A DNA stretch of 57,499 nucleotides from Candidatus Saccharimonadota bacterium (GTDB lineage Bacteria; Patescibacteriota; Saccharimonadia; Saccharimonadales; Saccharimonadaceae), in the NCBI GenBank assembly GCA_009785095.1, contig WQXA01000002.1, forward strand, positions 1-57,499, read 5' to 3'. Shown one piece after another: positions 28,611 to 36,920 of this stretch. The notes beneath the pieces are model-generated. The model had not been told where the DNA came from and did not search any database. It saw nothing but the letters and a program-made list of their open reading frames with translations. How positions within the stretch are numbered: position 1 is the stretch's first letter; each line of letters opens with the position of its first letter. Both the position numbers and the translations under genes were made by a program.

Positions 28611-29812
28611 GAAACGTGAAATTGGGCATCGGCACGGGAACATTCGTGCGGTTTTGGTTGGTTATTTTGGCGTTTATTGCGGTCATCGGGACGGCTTGGG
28701 TGGCGCGCGGCGCCATCATCACGGTGTTGGTGTCGTTCTTTTTGGCGTTGGTTTTGAATCGGCCGGTCTCGTTCATCGCTCGGCACCTGCCCGGCAAATC
28801 GCGAGTCATCGCCACGTTGATCGCCTATGTTTTGGTGGTGAGCATCATCGCGCTGGTTTTCTTCCAGGTCGTGCCGGTTTTCGTCAAGCAAATCTCGGTT
28901 TTCTTGGGCTCTTTGCCGGATCTATTGCGCAGCTTCCAGGGTCAATCGGGCTGGCTAGCGGATTTCTTAAACGATCATAATTTGGCTGATCAATACGCTC
29001 TTTGGCTCAAGGAATTCCAGGGCGAAATCACCAACATCGCCAAAGGCATCGGCAGCTCGTTTATGGACATATTGAACGCATTGGTCAATGTGATTATTAA
29101 CGTGATTTTTGTGGCGGTTTTGACTTTTCTGATGCTGATCGAAGGGCCGACGTGGGAGGAGCGTTTTTGGCGGCTAGTTTATAACGACGACAGAAAGCGC
29201 AAAACTCACCAAGCCATCGCGCACAAAATGTACAACGTGGTCAGCGGCTACATTAGCGGCGTCAGCATGGTGGCGGCGATCGCGGCGACGTTGACTGCGG
29301 TGGCCGTGGCGATATTGTCGGTCATATTTGCTTTTGAGTTGGCGTTGATTTGGCCGGCTTGGTTGATTGTTTTCCTGTTGACGTTTGTGCCGATGTTCGG
29401 CTCGATGATCGGCGGCACGATTGTGGCGCTGCTGCTCCTGCTCTACTCGTGGCCGGCGGCGGTGATTTACGCGGTGTTCTTTGTCGTCCAACAACAGGTC
29501 GAAAACAACATCATTTCGCCCAGGATCCAGTCCAAGCGACTCAACATGTCGGCCATGGTCGTCTTGATCGCGGTTTTGTTTGGCCTACAGGTGGCCGGCC
29601 TGCTCGGCGCGTTGGTGTCGATTCCGGTGGCCGGTTGCGTGATGGTTCTGCTCAAAGAACACCTGCGTGCCAAGCGCGTCCAACAAGCAAAAGCCGCCGG
29701 CCGAGAAGTCGACCCAAACAACGAAGCCGAAGTCGCGGTCGTCTTCAACGAAAAGAAATCTTTCACGAGACTGCGTTTGCCGAGGATTAAACGGAAGCGG
29801 AATCAGGGTTAA
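28607..29812 (+). CDS. AI-2E family (PF01594-type) permease
   Basis: 401 aa from the ATG at 28607, which overlaps the tgt TGA and lies six bases after TACAAT. About eight hydrophobic helices with the family pattern: an N-terminal pair, a central periplasmic helical region (QISVFLGSLPDLLRSFQGQ), then FVPMFGSMIGGTIVALLLL and VVQQQVENNIISPRIQSKR, the most conserved segment. Substrates in this family vary and cannot be inferred. Confidence 0.88.
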   Translation: MRNVKLGIGTGTFVRFWLVILAFIAVIGTAWVARGAIITVLVSFFLALVLNRPVSFIARHLPGKSRVIATLIAYVLVVSIIALVFFQVVPVFVKQISVFLGSLPDLLRSFQGQSGWLADFLNDHNLADQYALWLKEFQGEITNIAKGIGSSFMDILNALVNVIINVIFVAVLTFLMLIEGPTWEERFWRLVYNDDRKRKTHQAIAHKMYNVVSGYISGVSMVAAIAATLTAVAVAILSVIFAFELALIWPAWLIVFLLTFVPMFGSMIGGTIVALLLLLYSWPAAVIYAVFFVVQQQVENNIISPRIQSKRLNMSAMVVLIAVLFGLQVAGLLGALVSIPVAGCVMVLLKEHLRAKRVQQAKAAGREVDPNNEAEVAVVFNEKKSFTRLRLPRIKRKRNQG

Positions 29813-29813
29813 G

Positions 29814-30838
29814 CTACAATTCGGCGCCGGCCAATTCGGGCGGTAGTTTCAAACCGGCAGTCCGCGCCAGTGCTTTGCTGGACATAAATCTTTCGCAGGC
29901 TTCCCTTGCCATCGACACTTCATTTGCGCCCGCTTGCTCTAAATGATGTTCGGTGCAATAATTAACTATTGCTTCATCAACCTTACTCTGTAATCCCTTG
30001 GGGATATGGAGCATTGTCTCAGGGTTTTCACCTTCAGTGCTTGTAAGACATAACGCCCCGTTTTTGTCTAGGCTTACGAGAGTGTGACGGAGAATTCTTC
30101 GATCTCCGTCCCCACAACCGCTCTCGGGTATTTGATCGGGGATCATATAAAAGGGTCTGCCTACTACGTCATATATCAGTTGCAAGAAGTCATAATTAGC
30201 CTGTTTTATTGCTACTACTCTAGTGTGCCTAATATCCGCTATCCCACAATTTACTCCTAAAAATTCTGATGCTTTGCCCCTAGTGTGTAGCGGATTATTT
30301 AGTGTTAAACTTGCAGGTATGGTTATAACATCTGATACTTGAAGACGAGCTAAGCCAAGAAGCTTTGCTTTTTCTAGTTGTGACTTATTGGCTAGTGTCT
30401 TTGCAGTTTTGCCGACCCAAGATTTACATTTTTGCGCCCTTATAAGCTGAGCAGACAAGGCTTCCACCGACAACAGATCCTCTATATCAATGATTGAGGT
30501 CGCGTCTAGCGGGGGAGTGCCTTCCTCAATCAACATCCCCATTACCGCTCTTACGGAGTGTGACTCGACGGATTGAGCCGTGCTATCATCTTCAGCAAAT
30601 ACGTCAGTACCAGCGACGTATTGTCCTCCGGGCGACATATAGCGAATGGCTAACGGAGCCAATCCCGATGCCGCAAGGCTCCTGACGTGTTCCGACACGC
30701 TCGTTTCTACTATGCGCAAACCGGGATTGGCAATCGTTGCACCAGTACCAAACCCCTTTAGCAAGCGGCTACGTACATCATCTGGGGGGGGGTCACGTTA
30801 CCTGAATCCCCTTTTGGGCGCCGACGTAAAAAACTCAT
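29814..30838 (-). CDS. Orphan protein, out of frame at a C9 run (phase OFF)
   Basis: Not recognised. The ATG at 30838 has GGAGAAAGAAG just upstream and opens M-S-F-L-R-R-R-P-K-G. At codons 16-19 the coding strand carries C9 (30784-30792). As sequenced, ACC-CCC-CCC-CAG leads to a stop after 25 codons. One extra C (or two fewer) joins this start to the long downstream frame, giving 341 aa. An internal TTG at 30764 is the only start in that frame near the tract. The body is soluble, with no known motif. A TTGACT-17-TATCAT promoter precedes it. Confidence 0.8.
30784..30792 (-). repeat. C9 homopolymer (G9 on plus strand) that breaks the frame
   Basis: Nine C on the coding strand at codons 16-19 of the orphan gene. 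Ten are needed for the open frame. Confidence 0.9.
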
Positions 30839-30875
30839 ACTAAACTTCTTTCTCCACCCGTGAATTGTTGATGCA

Positions 30876-30904
30876 ATGATACGCTAATTTTGTCGGTAAG
30901 TCAA
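30876..30904 (-). promoter_or_regulatory. Promoter of the phase-OFF orphan gene at 30838
   Basis: Minus-strand TTGACT (30899-30904) and TATCAT (30876-30881), spacer 17. This leaves a leader of about 30 bases with a ribosome binding site. Confidence 0.6.
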
Positions 30905-30912
30905 GAGTTTTG

Positions 30913-32337
30913 TTATTTCCGCGACCATATCGAGCCGACGGACGAATCTTTGATCTCGATTCCCTGCTCTAATAGCTCGTCGCGAATTTTGTCGGAGGTC
31001 TCGAAATTTTTGTTGTCGCGGGCGGTTTGGCGCTGGGTGATCAGGCTCTTTTGCTCGTCCGAAATGTCCGGCGTGGATTCGGCGATCCTTAGGCCGAGAT
31101 GATCATCAACGAATCGGATCAAATTGTCCAACGCGAGATGATTGACGTTGCTCGGTGCAAAAATCTCGATCGCGGCGTCGAGGTGTTTCAGTGCCTGCGG
31201 CGTGTCGAGATCATCGAGCAACGCTTCCTTAGCCTGATTTAATAAATCGTTAACGATTTCAGTTTGACCGTCGTCACCGGAATCTACGACTTGCCATCTT
31301 AATTCCGCGATATTTCGCCAATTACGCCGGCGATTTTGTGCTGCGGCCAAATTTTCCCAACTGAAATTCGTGCTCTTCCGATAATGCGATTGCAAAACCA
31401 ACATGCGAAAATCGAGCGGATCGTAGCCTTTTGCAACTATGTCCGGCAAAGTGTAAAAGTTATTCGCGGACTTGGCCATCTTCTTTCCATCAACCAACAA
31501 ATGTTCGTTATGCACAAAAAAGTTCGCCATCATTTCCGGCCGATCGCCAGCCGTGATTTGGGCGATCTCGTTCTCGTGATGCGGAAAAATCAAGTCCACG
31601 CCGCCAGTGTGAATGTCGAACGGCTGACCCAGGTTATCAACCGACATAACCGAGCATTCGATGTGCCAACCCGGGCGACCGCGGAAATTTTGCACGCCGT
31701 ACGGCTCCGCGCCCTGCGGGATCACAAAGTCCCACGCCGGTTCGCCAACCTTTTCGCTCTTCCACAGCGCAAAATCCGCCGCCGTGTCTTTGTCATATTC
31801 ATCGTTGTTGATACGCGACTTGGTTTCGCTTGCTAGTTCGATTTTGCTCAGTTGGCCGTATTTGCGCGTCTTGGAGTACTCGGCGATGCTGAAGTAGATG
31901 CCATCGTCGGCAACATATGCGATGCCCATTCGCAGGAGTTCGGTGATCAGCCATTGCATCTCAGGAATATTTTCCGTGGCTCGCGCGAACTGAACTTCGT
32001 CGACCAAGTTGCCAATCTCGCGCATTTCGCGCCGGAAAATTTCCTCGTACTGACTCGTGAATTCGATCAACGCATCCATCGGATCCAAATCTGGAAAAGC
32101 CGCCGCTGAACCGCGAATCGTTTTGTCGTCAACGTCGGTAAAGTTCATGACGCGTTGCACATTGTAACCAGCTAATTTCAAAGTGCGATGTAAAATGTCT
32201 GACGCGACATACGAAGATAGATTGCCGATGTGTGCATGATTGTAAACCGTCGGCCCACAAGAATAAACCCGCGCGATATTGTCATTGCTCGGCGCAAAAT
32301 CGTCGACTTTTTTGGTCAGTGTATTATAAAGTCTCAT
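30913..32337 (-). CDS. cysS: Cysteinyl-tRNA synthetase
   Basis: 474 aa, normal length. Class I motifs: HIGN in YNHAHIGNLSS and KMAKS (usually KMSKS). Zinc/cysteine recognition residues are in YSCGPTVYNHAH, GWHIECSVMS and FPHHENEIAQ. It charges tRNA-Cys. A GGAGTGG site precedes the ATG; the GNAT and DHH genes lie upstream in the same operon. Confidence 0.96.
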   Translation of the reverse strand: MRLYNTLTKKVDDFAPSNDNIARVYSCGPTVYNHAHIGNLSSYVASDILHRTLKLAGYNVQRVMNFTDVDDKTIRGSAAAFPDLDPMDALIEFTSQYEEIFRREMREIGNLVDEVQFARATENIPEMQWLITELLRMGIAYVADDGIYFSIAEYSKTRKYGQLSKIELASETKSRINNDEYDKDTAADFALWKSEKVGEPAWDFVIPQGAEPYGVQNFRGRPGWHIECSVMSVDNLGQPFDIHTGGVDLIFPHHENEIAQITAGDRPEMMANFFVHNEHLLVDGKKMAKSANNFYTLPDIVAKGYDPLDFRMLVLQSHYRKSTNFSWENLAAAQNRRRNWRNIAELRWQVVDSGDDGQTEIVNDLLNQAKEALLDDLDTPQALKHLDAAIEIFAPSNVNHLALDNLIRFVDDHLGLRIAESTPDISDEQKSLITQRQTARDNKNFETSDKIRDELLEQGIEIKDSSVGSIWSRK

Positions 32338-32771
32338 TTGCCCACTCCTTCTAAGATGTCACTTTCTGGCCAGTCTTTTAAAAACATCGCACCTTCATTG
32401 TCTTTTATTTCGAAACCAAATCTAGCATAAAATTTTTCGTTCTTAGAGAACTCGGTAGTCAATACTTGGCGGCCGAAACCGCGATAATTTTCTAATAATT
32501 TTTCTACTAGTTTTTGTCCGATTCCATGACCCTGATATTCTGGTAAAACTACGGTAAAGGTTAAAAACATCGAAATCGCGCCGTCATCAATAGCCGAAAC
32601 CAGCCCAATTAATTTGTCATCATCCCACGCAGACACTACGCGGTCAGCGCCGTTAATGGCGCGTGCCAGATGGTTAGGAAATTTAGAAGAAGTCCAGCCA
32701 GTGAAAGCAAAAAGACGGCTAGTTTCTTCCGTGCTGAAATTTTTGTCAGTTTTGTAAATTATTTTCATCAT
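32334..32771 (-). CDS. GNAT-family N-acetyltransferase
   Basis: 145 aa. The acetyl-CoA binding motif is VVLPEYQGHGIGQKLVEKLL (Q/R-x-x-G-x-G-x type), followed by the beta-strand and helix with FYARFGFEIKDN. The acceptor is unknown. It overlaps cysS and the DHH gene by four bases each, so all three are co-translated. Confidence 0.85.
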   Translation of the reverse strand: MMKIIYKTDKNFSTEETSRLFAFTGWTSSKFPNHLARAINGADRVVSAWDDDKLIGLVSAIDDGAISMFLTFTVVLPEYQGHGIGQKLVEKLLENYRGFGRQVLTTEFSKNEKFYARFGFEIKDNEGAMFLKDWPESDILEGVGK

Positions 32772-33832
32772 TTTCCTTCCTTTATGCGGAAGCTTTTGAA
32801 CCCATCGCCGTTCGTTGATCTGGTTGTTTCGCGTGGATTCTCGTTGTCGTATTCTCTATAAACTTTTTCCATCATCGCGGTGAATTCGGGCAGCCACTCG
32901 TCGTACTTTTCATAAATGCGAAAACCGGCTGCGTATGGGTGACCGTCGCCACCAAAGAATTTTGCGACCAAGTGCGACACCGGAATGTTGCTGCGCAGCT
33001 TCCCCGTTAATTTACCATCAGGATAAGTTTTTGCACCAATCGCCACGTCAACGCCGATGACTAGACGCATTTCATCGAGCACCAACATGGTCGGGTTGTA
33101 GTCGTTGGAATATTCCTGGATTTCCTCGAACGGCACGAAAACTAACGCTGTGCGACCGTCGTTATAATACTCAATTCGGTCGATAAGCTGACCTTTGTAC
33201 TTCAAAATTTCTGGTTTTTTCTTCATAAATTCACGCCGTTTCTCCTCGATATCGGCCGGATTGGCACCGAGACGAACCAATTCTGCGCAGGCGGCAAAAC
33301 TTTCCGCGGTCGTGGCGGCGGTGGTCAGGCCCAAACTATCGGCCTGGATAGATATGAACAAATTGGTCGCGGCCGTGGCGTTAATCGTCCACTTTTCTTC
33401 TCGACACAAATCATAAATCAATTCACCAGTAGCCACGGCGGTGTCGCTCATTATGTATTCGGCGTCGAATGGCAAATCTGGTTCGACGCTGACGTGGTGA
33501 TCAAAAACCAATACAGGGTGTGTGTTCAAAAAGTTGGCCGAAGTGGGATTATCTAAAGTTTTGCTGAGCAAGATTTTCGACGAAGTATCGACAATTATAG
33601 CGATGTCGGCATCAGTCGGGAAATCCAAACTGACACGATCCCAACCGACGATATGCCGCAGATAAGTCGGAATTTGCACCGGACAATGCAATGCGACTTC
33701 TTTGCCCATTTCGCCGAAAATTTCCTCCAGCGCTAGAGCCGACCCCAATGAATCACCATCGGGATTTTCGGCTTGGATGACCAAAATCTTCTTGGCGTCG
33801 GCGATTAATTTCCTTTGCGAATCGTTCAACAT
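32768..33832 (-). CDS. DHH/DHHA1 phosphoesterase (NrnA-like)
   Basis: 354 aa. DHH domain: NPDGDSLGSALAL (first Asp pair), IIVDTSS, and the signature VFDHHVSVEPD. The C-terminal DHHA1 part has GGDGHPYAAGF. NrnA-type enzymes degrade short oligoribonucleotides and dephosphorylate pAp; one of these roles is likely. The -10 TAGAAT lies six bases before the ATG. Confidence 0.9.
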   Translation of the reverse strand: MLNDSQRKLIADAKKILVIQAENPDGDSLGSALALEEIFGEMGKEVALHCPVQIPTYLRHIVGWDRVSLDFPTDADIAIIVDTSSKILLSKTLDNPTSANFLNTHPVLVFDHHVSVEPDLPFDAEYIMSDTAVATGELIYDLCREEKWTINATAATNLFISIQADSLGLTTAATTAESFAACAELVRLGANPADIEEKRREFMKKKPEILKYKGQLIDRIEYYNDGRTALVFVPFEEIQEYSNDYNPTMLVLDEMRLVIGVDVAIGAKTYPDGKLTGKLRSNIPVSHLVAKFFGGDGHPYAAGFRIYEKYDEWLPEFTAMMEKVYREYDNENPRETTRSTNGDGFKSFRIKEGK

Positions 33833-33838
33833 ACGAAT

Positions 33839-33844
33839 ATTCTA
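33839..33844 (-). promoter_or_regulatory. -10 box of DHH gene, leaderless
   Basis: TAGAAT on the minus strand, exactly six bases before the ATG at 33832; heads the DHH-GNAT-cysS operon. Confidence 0.6.
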
Positions 33845-33851
33845 CCAGAAA

Positions 33852-34415
33852 CTAGAGTTTTTCGCGAGCGGCCAAACATTCTAAATGCTCGAAAAGTTGC
33901 GAAAAATAAGCATCGCTGTGCGGCACGATCTTTTCTTTTGGATCGTCATCGAGCAGCCAACTTTTTAGCTCCGGCAGAGAGAACCATTTCAAATCGCTAA
34001 CCTCACCGTCATTGAAATTGAATTTCTTATCCCCATAAATCCTGTACAGAAAAACATCACGAATCTCTTCGTATTTGCCAAAATGGTGGTCGGAAAATAT
34101 GTAGTAAAGTTTTTCGCGATCAATTGATAAACCGATTTCCTCGAGAGCCTCACGTACCGCAGCGTCAAGCACGGTCTCGCTGACATTAATTTTACCGGCC
34201 GTTGAAATATCCCAGCAGTTTGGCCAACTAACTTTGCCTGGCGAGCGTAGTTGCAGGAGGATCTCTACGCCCCCGTCCACAACTGGTCGCCAAATCCAAA
34301 CATGCGCCACGCCGCAAATTTTTGCATGATTCGAAAATGCCGATCTATGAAAGCCTCGATTCTTGCTCGCGCCATTGGCGGCAAACTCCTGCCACAATTC
34401 ATCGTCGTGATTCAT
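33852..34415 (-). CDS. NUDIX hydrolase
   Basis: 187 aa from the ATG at 34415, placed six bases after TACAAT. Longer in-frame reading runs into the divergent gene and is rejected. The Nudix box is GKINVSETVLDAAVREALEE then IGL (about 97-119), and the N-terminal WRPVVDGGVEILLQLRSPGK resembles isopentenyl-diphosphate isomerase-like or dNTP-acting NUDIX proteins. Substrate not assigned. Confidence 0.83.
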   Translation of the reverse strand: MNHDDELWQEFAANGASKNRGFHRSAFSNHAKICGVAHVWIWRPVVDGGVEILLQLRSPGKVSWPNCWDISTAGKINVSETVLDAAVREALEEIGLSIDREKLYYIFSDHHFGKYEEIRDVFLYRIYGDKKFNFNDGEVSDLKWFSLPELKSWLLDDDPKEKIVPHSDAYFSQLFEHLECLAAREKL

Positions 34416-34437
34416 GCATCTATTGTATAATGGTTGG
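34416..34437. promoter_or_regulatory. Overlapping divergent leaderless promoters
   Basis: The minus-strand -10 TACAAT (34422-34427) and the plus-strand -10 TATAAT (34426-34431) share two bases. Each is followed by exactly six bases and then a start codon (ATG at 34415 minus, GTG at 34438 plus). RNA polymerase could occupy only one direction at a time. Confidence 0.65.
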
Positions 34438-36522
34438 GTGAAAAATAACAGCTTACTGCGATTTCTGAGTTCATGCCGGGGTGTGTTTTTGTTGGGTGCG
34501 TTGGTTGGCGTGATATTTTTTGCCGTGCAATTCGGATTGGCGACTGCGAACCCGCTAGCGACTGATTGGATTTGGCACGGTGTGACACACGATACCGCGC
34601 AGCATTTCATTGGCTGGGAATTTTTCCGCGCGGATTCGACCGGCGCCGTGATTAATGGTTTGGCCTACCCGGAAGGTTTGCCGATTACATTTATGGATGG
34701 GATTCCGCTGTTGGCGTTGCCGTTGAAACTCATAGCAGGAATTTTGCCGGCCGGATTTCAATATTTCGGTCTGTGGGCGCTAGCTTGTTATATCTTACAG
34801 GGCGGCATCGCTGCGGTTTTGGTGCGAAAAATTTGGCGGAAAGTTTTCAAATCACAAATTATTTCCGCTGCTCATTCGACCGGATTTCGCGACGGAAACT
34901 TGACTTCTGAAAATCAGGAATCACGCTCCAGGCATTCGCGCTATCCTGATTTTCAATCAAGGCAAGTTTCCCGGAAATCCGGAGAAATCGCAGACAAAAA
35001 TAATTTGCGCTGCTCGATTTGGCAAATTCTCTTTGTGGTAGCCGGTGCATTAATTTTCGTCCTCGCGTCGATGATGATTGCGCGAACGTTGTACCACCCA
35101 GCGCTGGCGGCGCATTGGCTGATTTTGCTCGGCATATTGTTGGTTTGGGATGCGCCGAAATTTGCGAAATGGTGGAAATCCGTGCTCGTTTGGTCGGCCA
35201 TGCTCGTCGGCGCCGTGTTGATCCACCCGTACTTTTTGCCGATGCTGACTGTAATTATGCTGGTGGCAATGCTGCGGCTCTTGCCGAATAGTTCTTCTGA
35301 GGCTGTACGTAGTTACGACGAGGCGAAAGTGATTTCCCCCGTAACGACGGGCGGAAATCACGTACCGAAGAAGAAACTTTTGGCAAGAGTCGCTGAATCC
35401 GCTATGAGAGTCATAATCCCGATTGCGTTAGCCGGACTAGCTTTTTGGGCAATCGGCGGCTTTGCGCTCGGTTCGGGCGCCGAAATTCGCGATTTGCACG
35501 AGAAAGGATTTAATTTGCTCAGCTTCGCAAATCCCGGCGGTTATTCGATTATCCCGGCCTTTCCCAACGCGTCGAGCTCGCCGGAAACTTTGATGTGGCT
35601 TGGGCTCGGTGTCTGGGCGATGCTGATCGCCGCGGCGATTTTGTGGCGCGGGCGATATAAAAAATCAGTGAAAAATTTGGTAAAGAAATTCAAGAAACAT
35701 CGCGGGCGCAACATCGCCATCGCGGTCGTCGGCTGCGCGCTCCTAGCGTTCGCGATCGGCGTGCGAGTTGATGTCGGGCCGTTGGTGGTGTTCCAATGGG
35801 AACCGCCGGCCAAGATTTACGAGCTCTGGTCAGCATTCCGCGCGGCGGCGCGCGAGGCTTGGCCGTTTTATTATTTGACGATTTTGCTGGTGATTTATTG
35901 GTTTGCCAAAGCTATAAATTGTCATTCCGAACTCGTTTCGGAATCTAAAAAATCTTCGAGTAAGATCCTGGGCGCAGCGTTCGGAACGAACCATCAAGTT
36001 CAGGATGACAAGAAAAAGTTTTTCCGGAAATTCAGAGAGGTCGCAGAACAAAATATTTTTGCAACTGTAGCGGTCTTGTTTTGCGCAGTTTCGGCAATGC
36101 AATTCATCGACATTTGGTTCAGCGAAAAAGCAGTGGCGCGGCGCGAAGGTTTCGCGATCGCCCGCACGGCCGAACCACAATTTCGACCGATGGATATCAA
36201 GGATTTACTGACCACGCAAAAACATTTGGTCATGCTCGACAGTAGTTTTCGTGGCGACCAAAGCGGTACGTATGAAATTGCGCGAACCGCGCTCGCCAAT
36301 AATTTGACGATGAACATTGGTTTCTTTGCGCGGATTCCCGACCCGATTTGGGAACAGCAGACCACCTGGCGCAACAAAGTTTTGCGTGGCAAACTTTCCG
36401 TCGATGACCTGCGCGACTACATCTTCGCAACACGCGACGAGAAAACTGCCAAAAAAATCGCCAAACATTATAGAGTCGAAAAACGTGAGAATTTCTGGTT
36501 TATAATAAAATATGAGGAGTAA
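34438..36522 (+). CDS. Large multi-pass membrane protein with in-frame repeat insertions
   Basis: 694 aa from the GTG at 34438. About ten to twelve hydrophobic helices, large extracytoplasmic segments and no clear catalytic motif; GT-C glycosyltransferase-like proteins of envelope assembly have this look. Two soluble intrusions are encoded by palindromic repeats: about 50 residues at 34855-35007 and about 31 residues at 35919-36012 (opening NCHSELVSES). Both lie in loops between helices and preserve the frame. The C-terminus is soluble. A cupin gene follows two bases later. Confidence 0.7.
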   Translation: MKNNSLLRFLSSCRGVFLLGALVGVIFFAVQFGLATANPLATDWIWHGVTHDTAQHFIGWEFFRADSTGAVINGLAYPEGLPITFMDGIPLLALPLKLIAGILPAGFQYFGLWALACYILQGGIAAVLVRKIWRKVFKSQIISAAHSTGFRDGNLTSENQESRSRHSRYPDFQSRQVSRKSGEIADKNNLRCSIWQILFVVAGALIFVLASMMIARTLYHPALAAHWLILLGILLVWDAPKFAKWWKSVLVWSAMLVGAVLIHPYFLPMLTVIMLVAMLRLLPNSSSEAVRSYDEAKVISPVTTGGNHVPKKKLLARVAESAMRVIIPIALAGLAFWAIGGFALGSGAEIRDLHEKGFNLLSFANPGGYSIIPAFPNASSSPETLMWLGLGVWAMLIAAAILWRGRYKKSVKNLVKKFKKHRGRNIAIAVVGCALLAFAIGVRVDVGPLVVFQWEPPAKIYELWSAFRAAAREAWPFYYLTILLVIYWFAKAINCHSELVSESKKSSSKILGAAFGTNHQVQDDKKKFFRKFREVAEQNIFATVAVLFCAVSAMQFIDIWFSEKAVARREGFAIARTAEPQFRPMDIKDLLTTQKHLVMLDSSFRGDQSGTYEIARTALANNLTMNIGFFARIPDPIWEQQTTWRNKVLRGKLSVDDLRDYIFATRDEKTAKKIAKHYRVEKRENFWFIIKYEE
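34855..35007. repeat. Palindromic element A (153 bp)
   Basis: The arms CAAATTATTTCC... and its complement ending at 35007 pair over about 45 bases, including CGGATTTC and GGAAACTTG. The centre is a hairpin, AATCAGGAATCAC/GCTATCCTGATT. It aligns base by base with element B (51145-51303). 153 is a multiple of three and the frame stays open. Confidence 0.8.
35919..36012. repeat. 94-bp palindromic element, CHSELVSES class
   Basis: It starts TTGTCATTCCGAACTCG and ends CAAGTTCAGGATGACAA, an imperfect inverted repeat. It is translated CHSELVSES...VQDDK, the peptide typical of a widespread interspersed palindrome. Immediately after it (36013-36058) is a single arm (TTTTTCCGGAAATTCAGAGA) of the element A/B family. 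Confidence 0.75.
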
Positions 36523-36523
36523 A

Positions 36524-36895
36524 ATGAAGAGTAATTCTTTTGAAGTTTATCGTGATCCAAAGCTAGGCGCGATCTTCTATTTTAGCCAGTGTGACGAAAA
36601 TCTGACGACGGGAGTTCTGTTTCTGCCACCACATACGGAGCTAACGAAACATAATCGCCCGCTCGCTTTTGAAAACCTGATCCAGATTTCCGGCAAATGT
36701 GTCATGAAAGTTTTCGATGACAACGATCGTGTGACCGAGTATCCGCTGTCGGTCGGCGATACGCTGCGCATGGATCGGGGGCAATGGCACATTCACGCCA
36801 ACCCACACGACGAGGCTTCCCTAACGATTTTCAAAATTGAGGGCGACATCACCGCGATCGTGCAAGCGATCCGTGAGAGTTGTGAAAAGTTGTAG
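36524..36895 (+). CDS. Small cupin-fold protein
   Basis: 123 aa from the ATG at 36524, with GAGGAG six bases upstream; an earlier ATG at 36512 lacks a site. The conserved beta-barrel pattern shows as GVLFLPPHTELTKHNRP, VMKVFDD and LSVGDTLRMDRGQWHIHANP, with His residues at the expected metal positions. Function unknown; it may be a sugar isomerase-like or sensor protein. Confidence 0.7.
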   Translation: MKSNSFEVYRDPKLGAIFYFSQCDENLTTGVLFLPPHTELTKHNRPLAFENLIQISGKCVMKVFDDNDRVTEYPLSVGDTLRMDRGQWHIHANPHDEASLTIFKIEGDITAIVQAIRESCEKL

Positions 36896-36920
36896 CCAAA
36901 ATATTTTCGCGGCGACTAGA

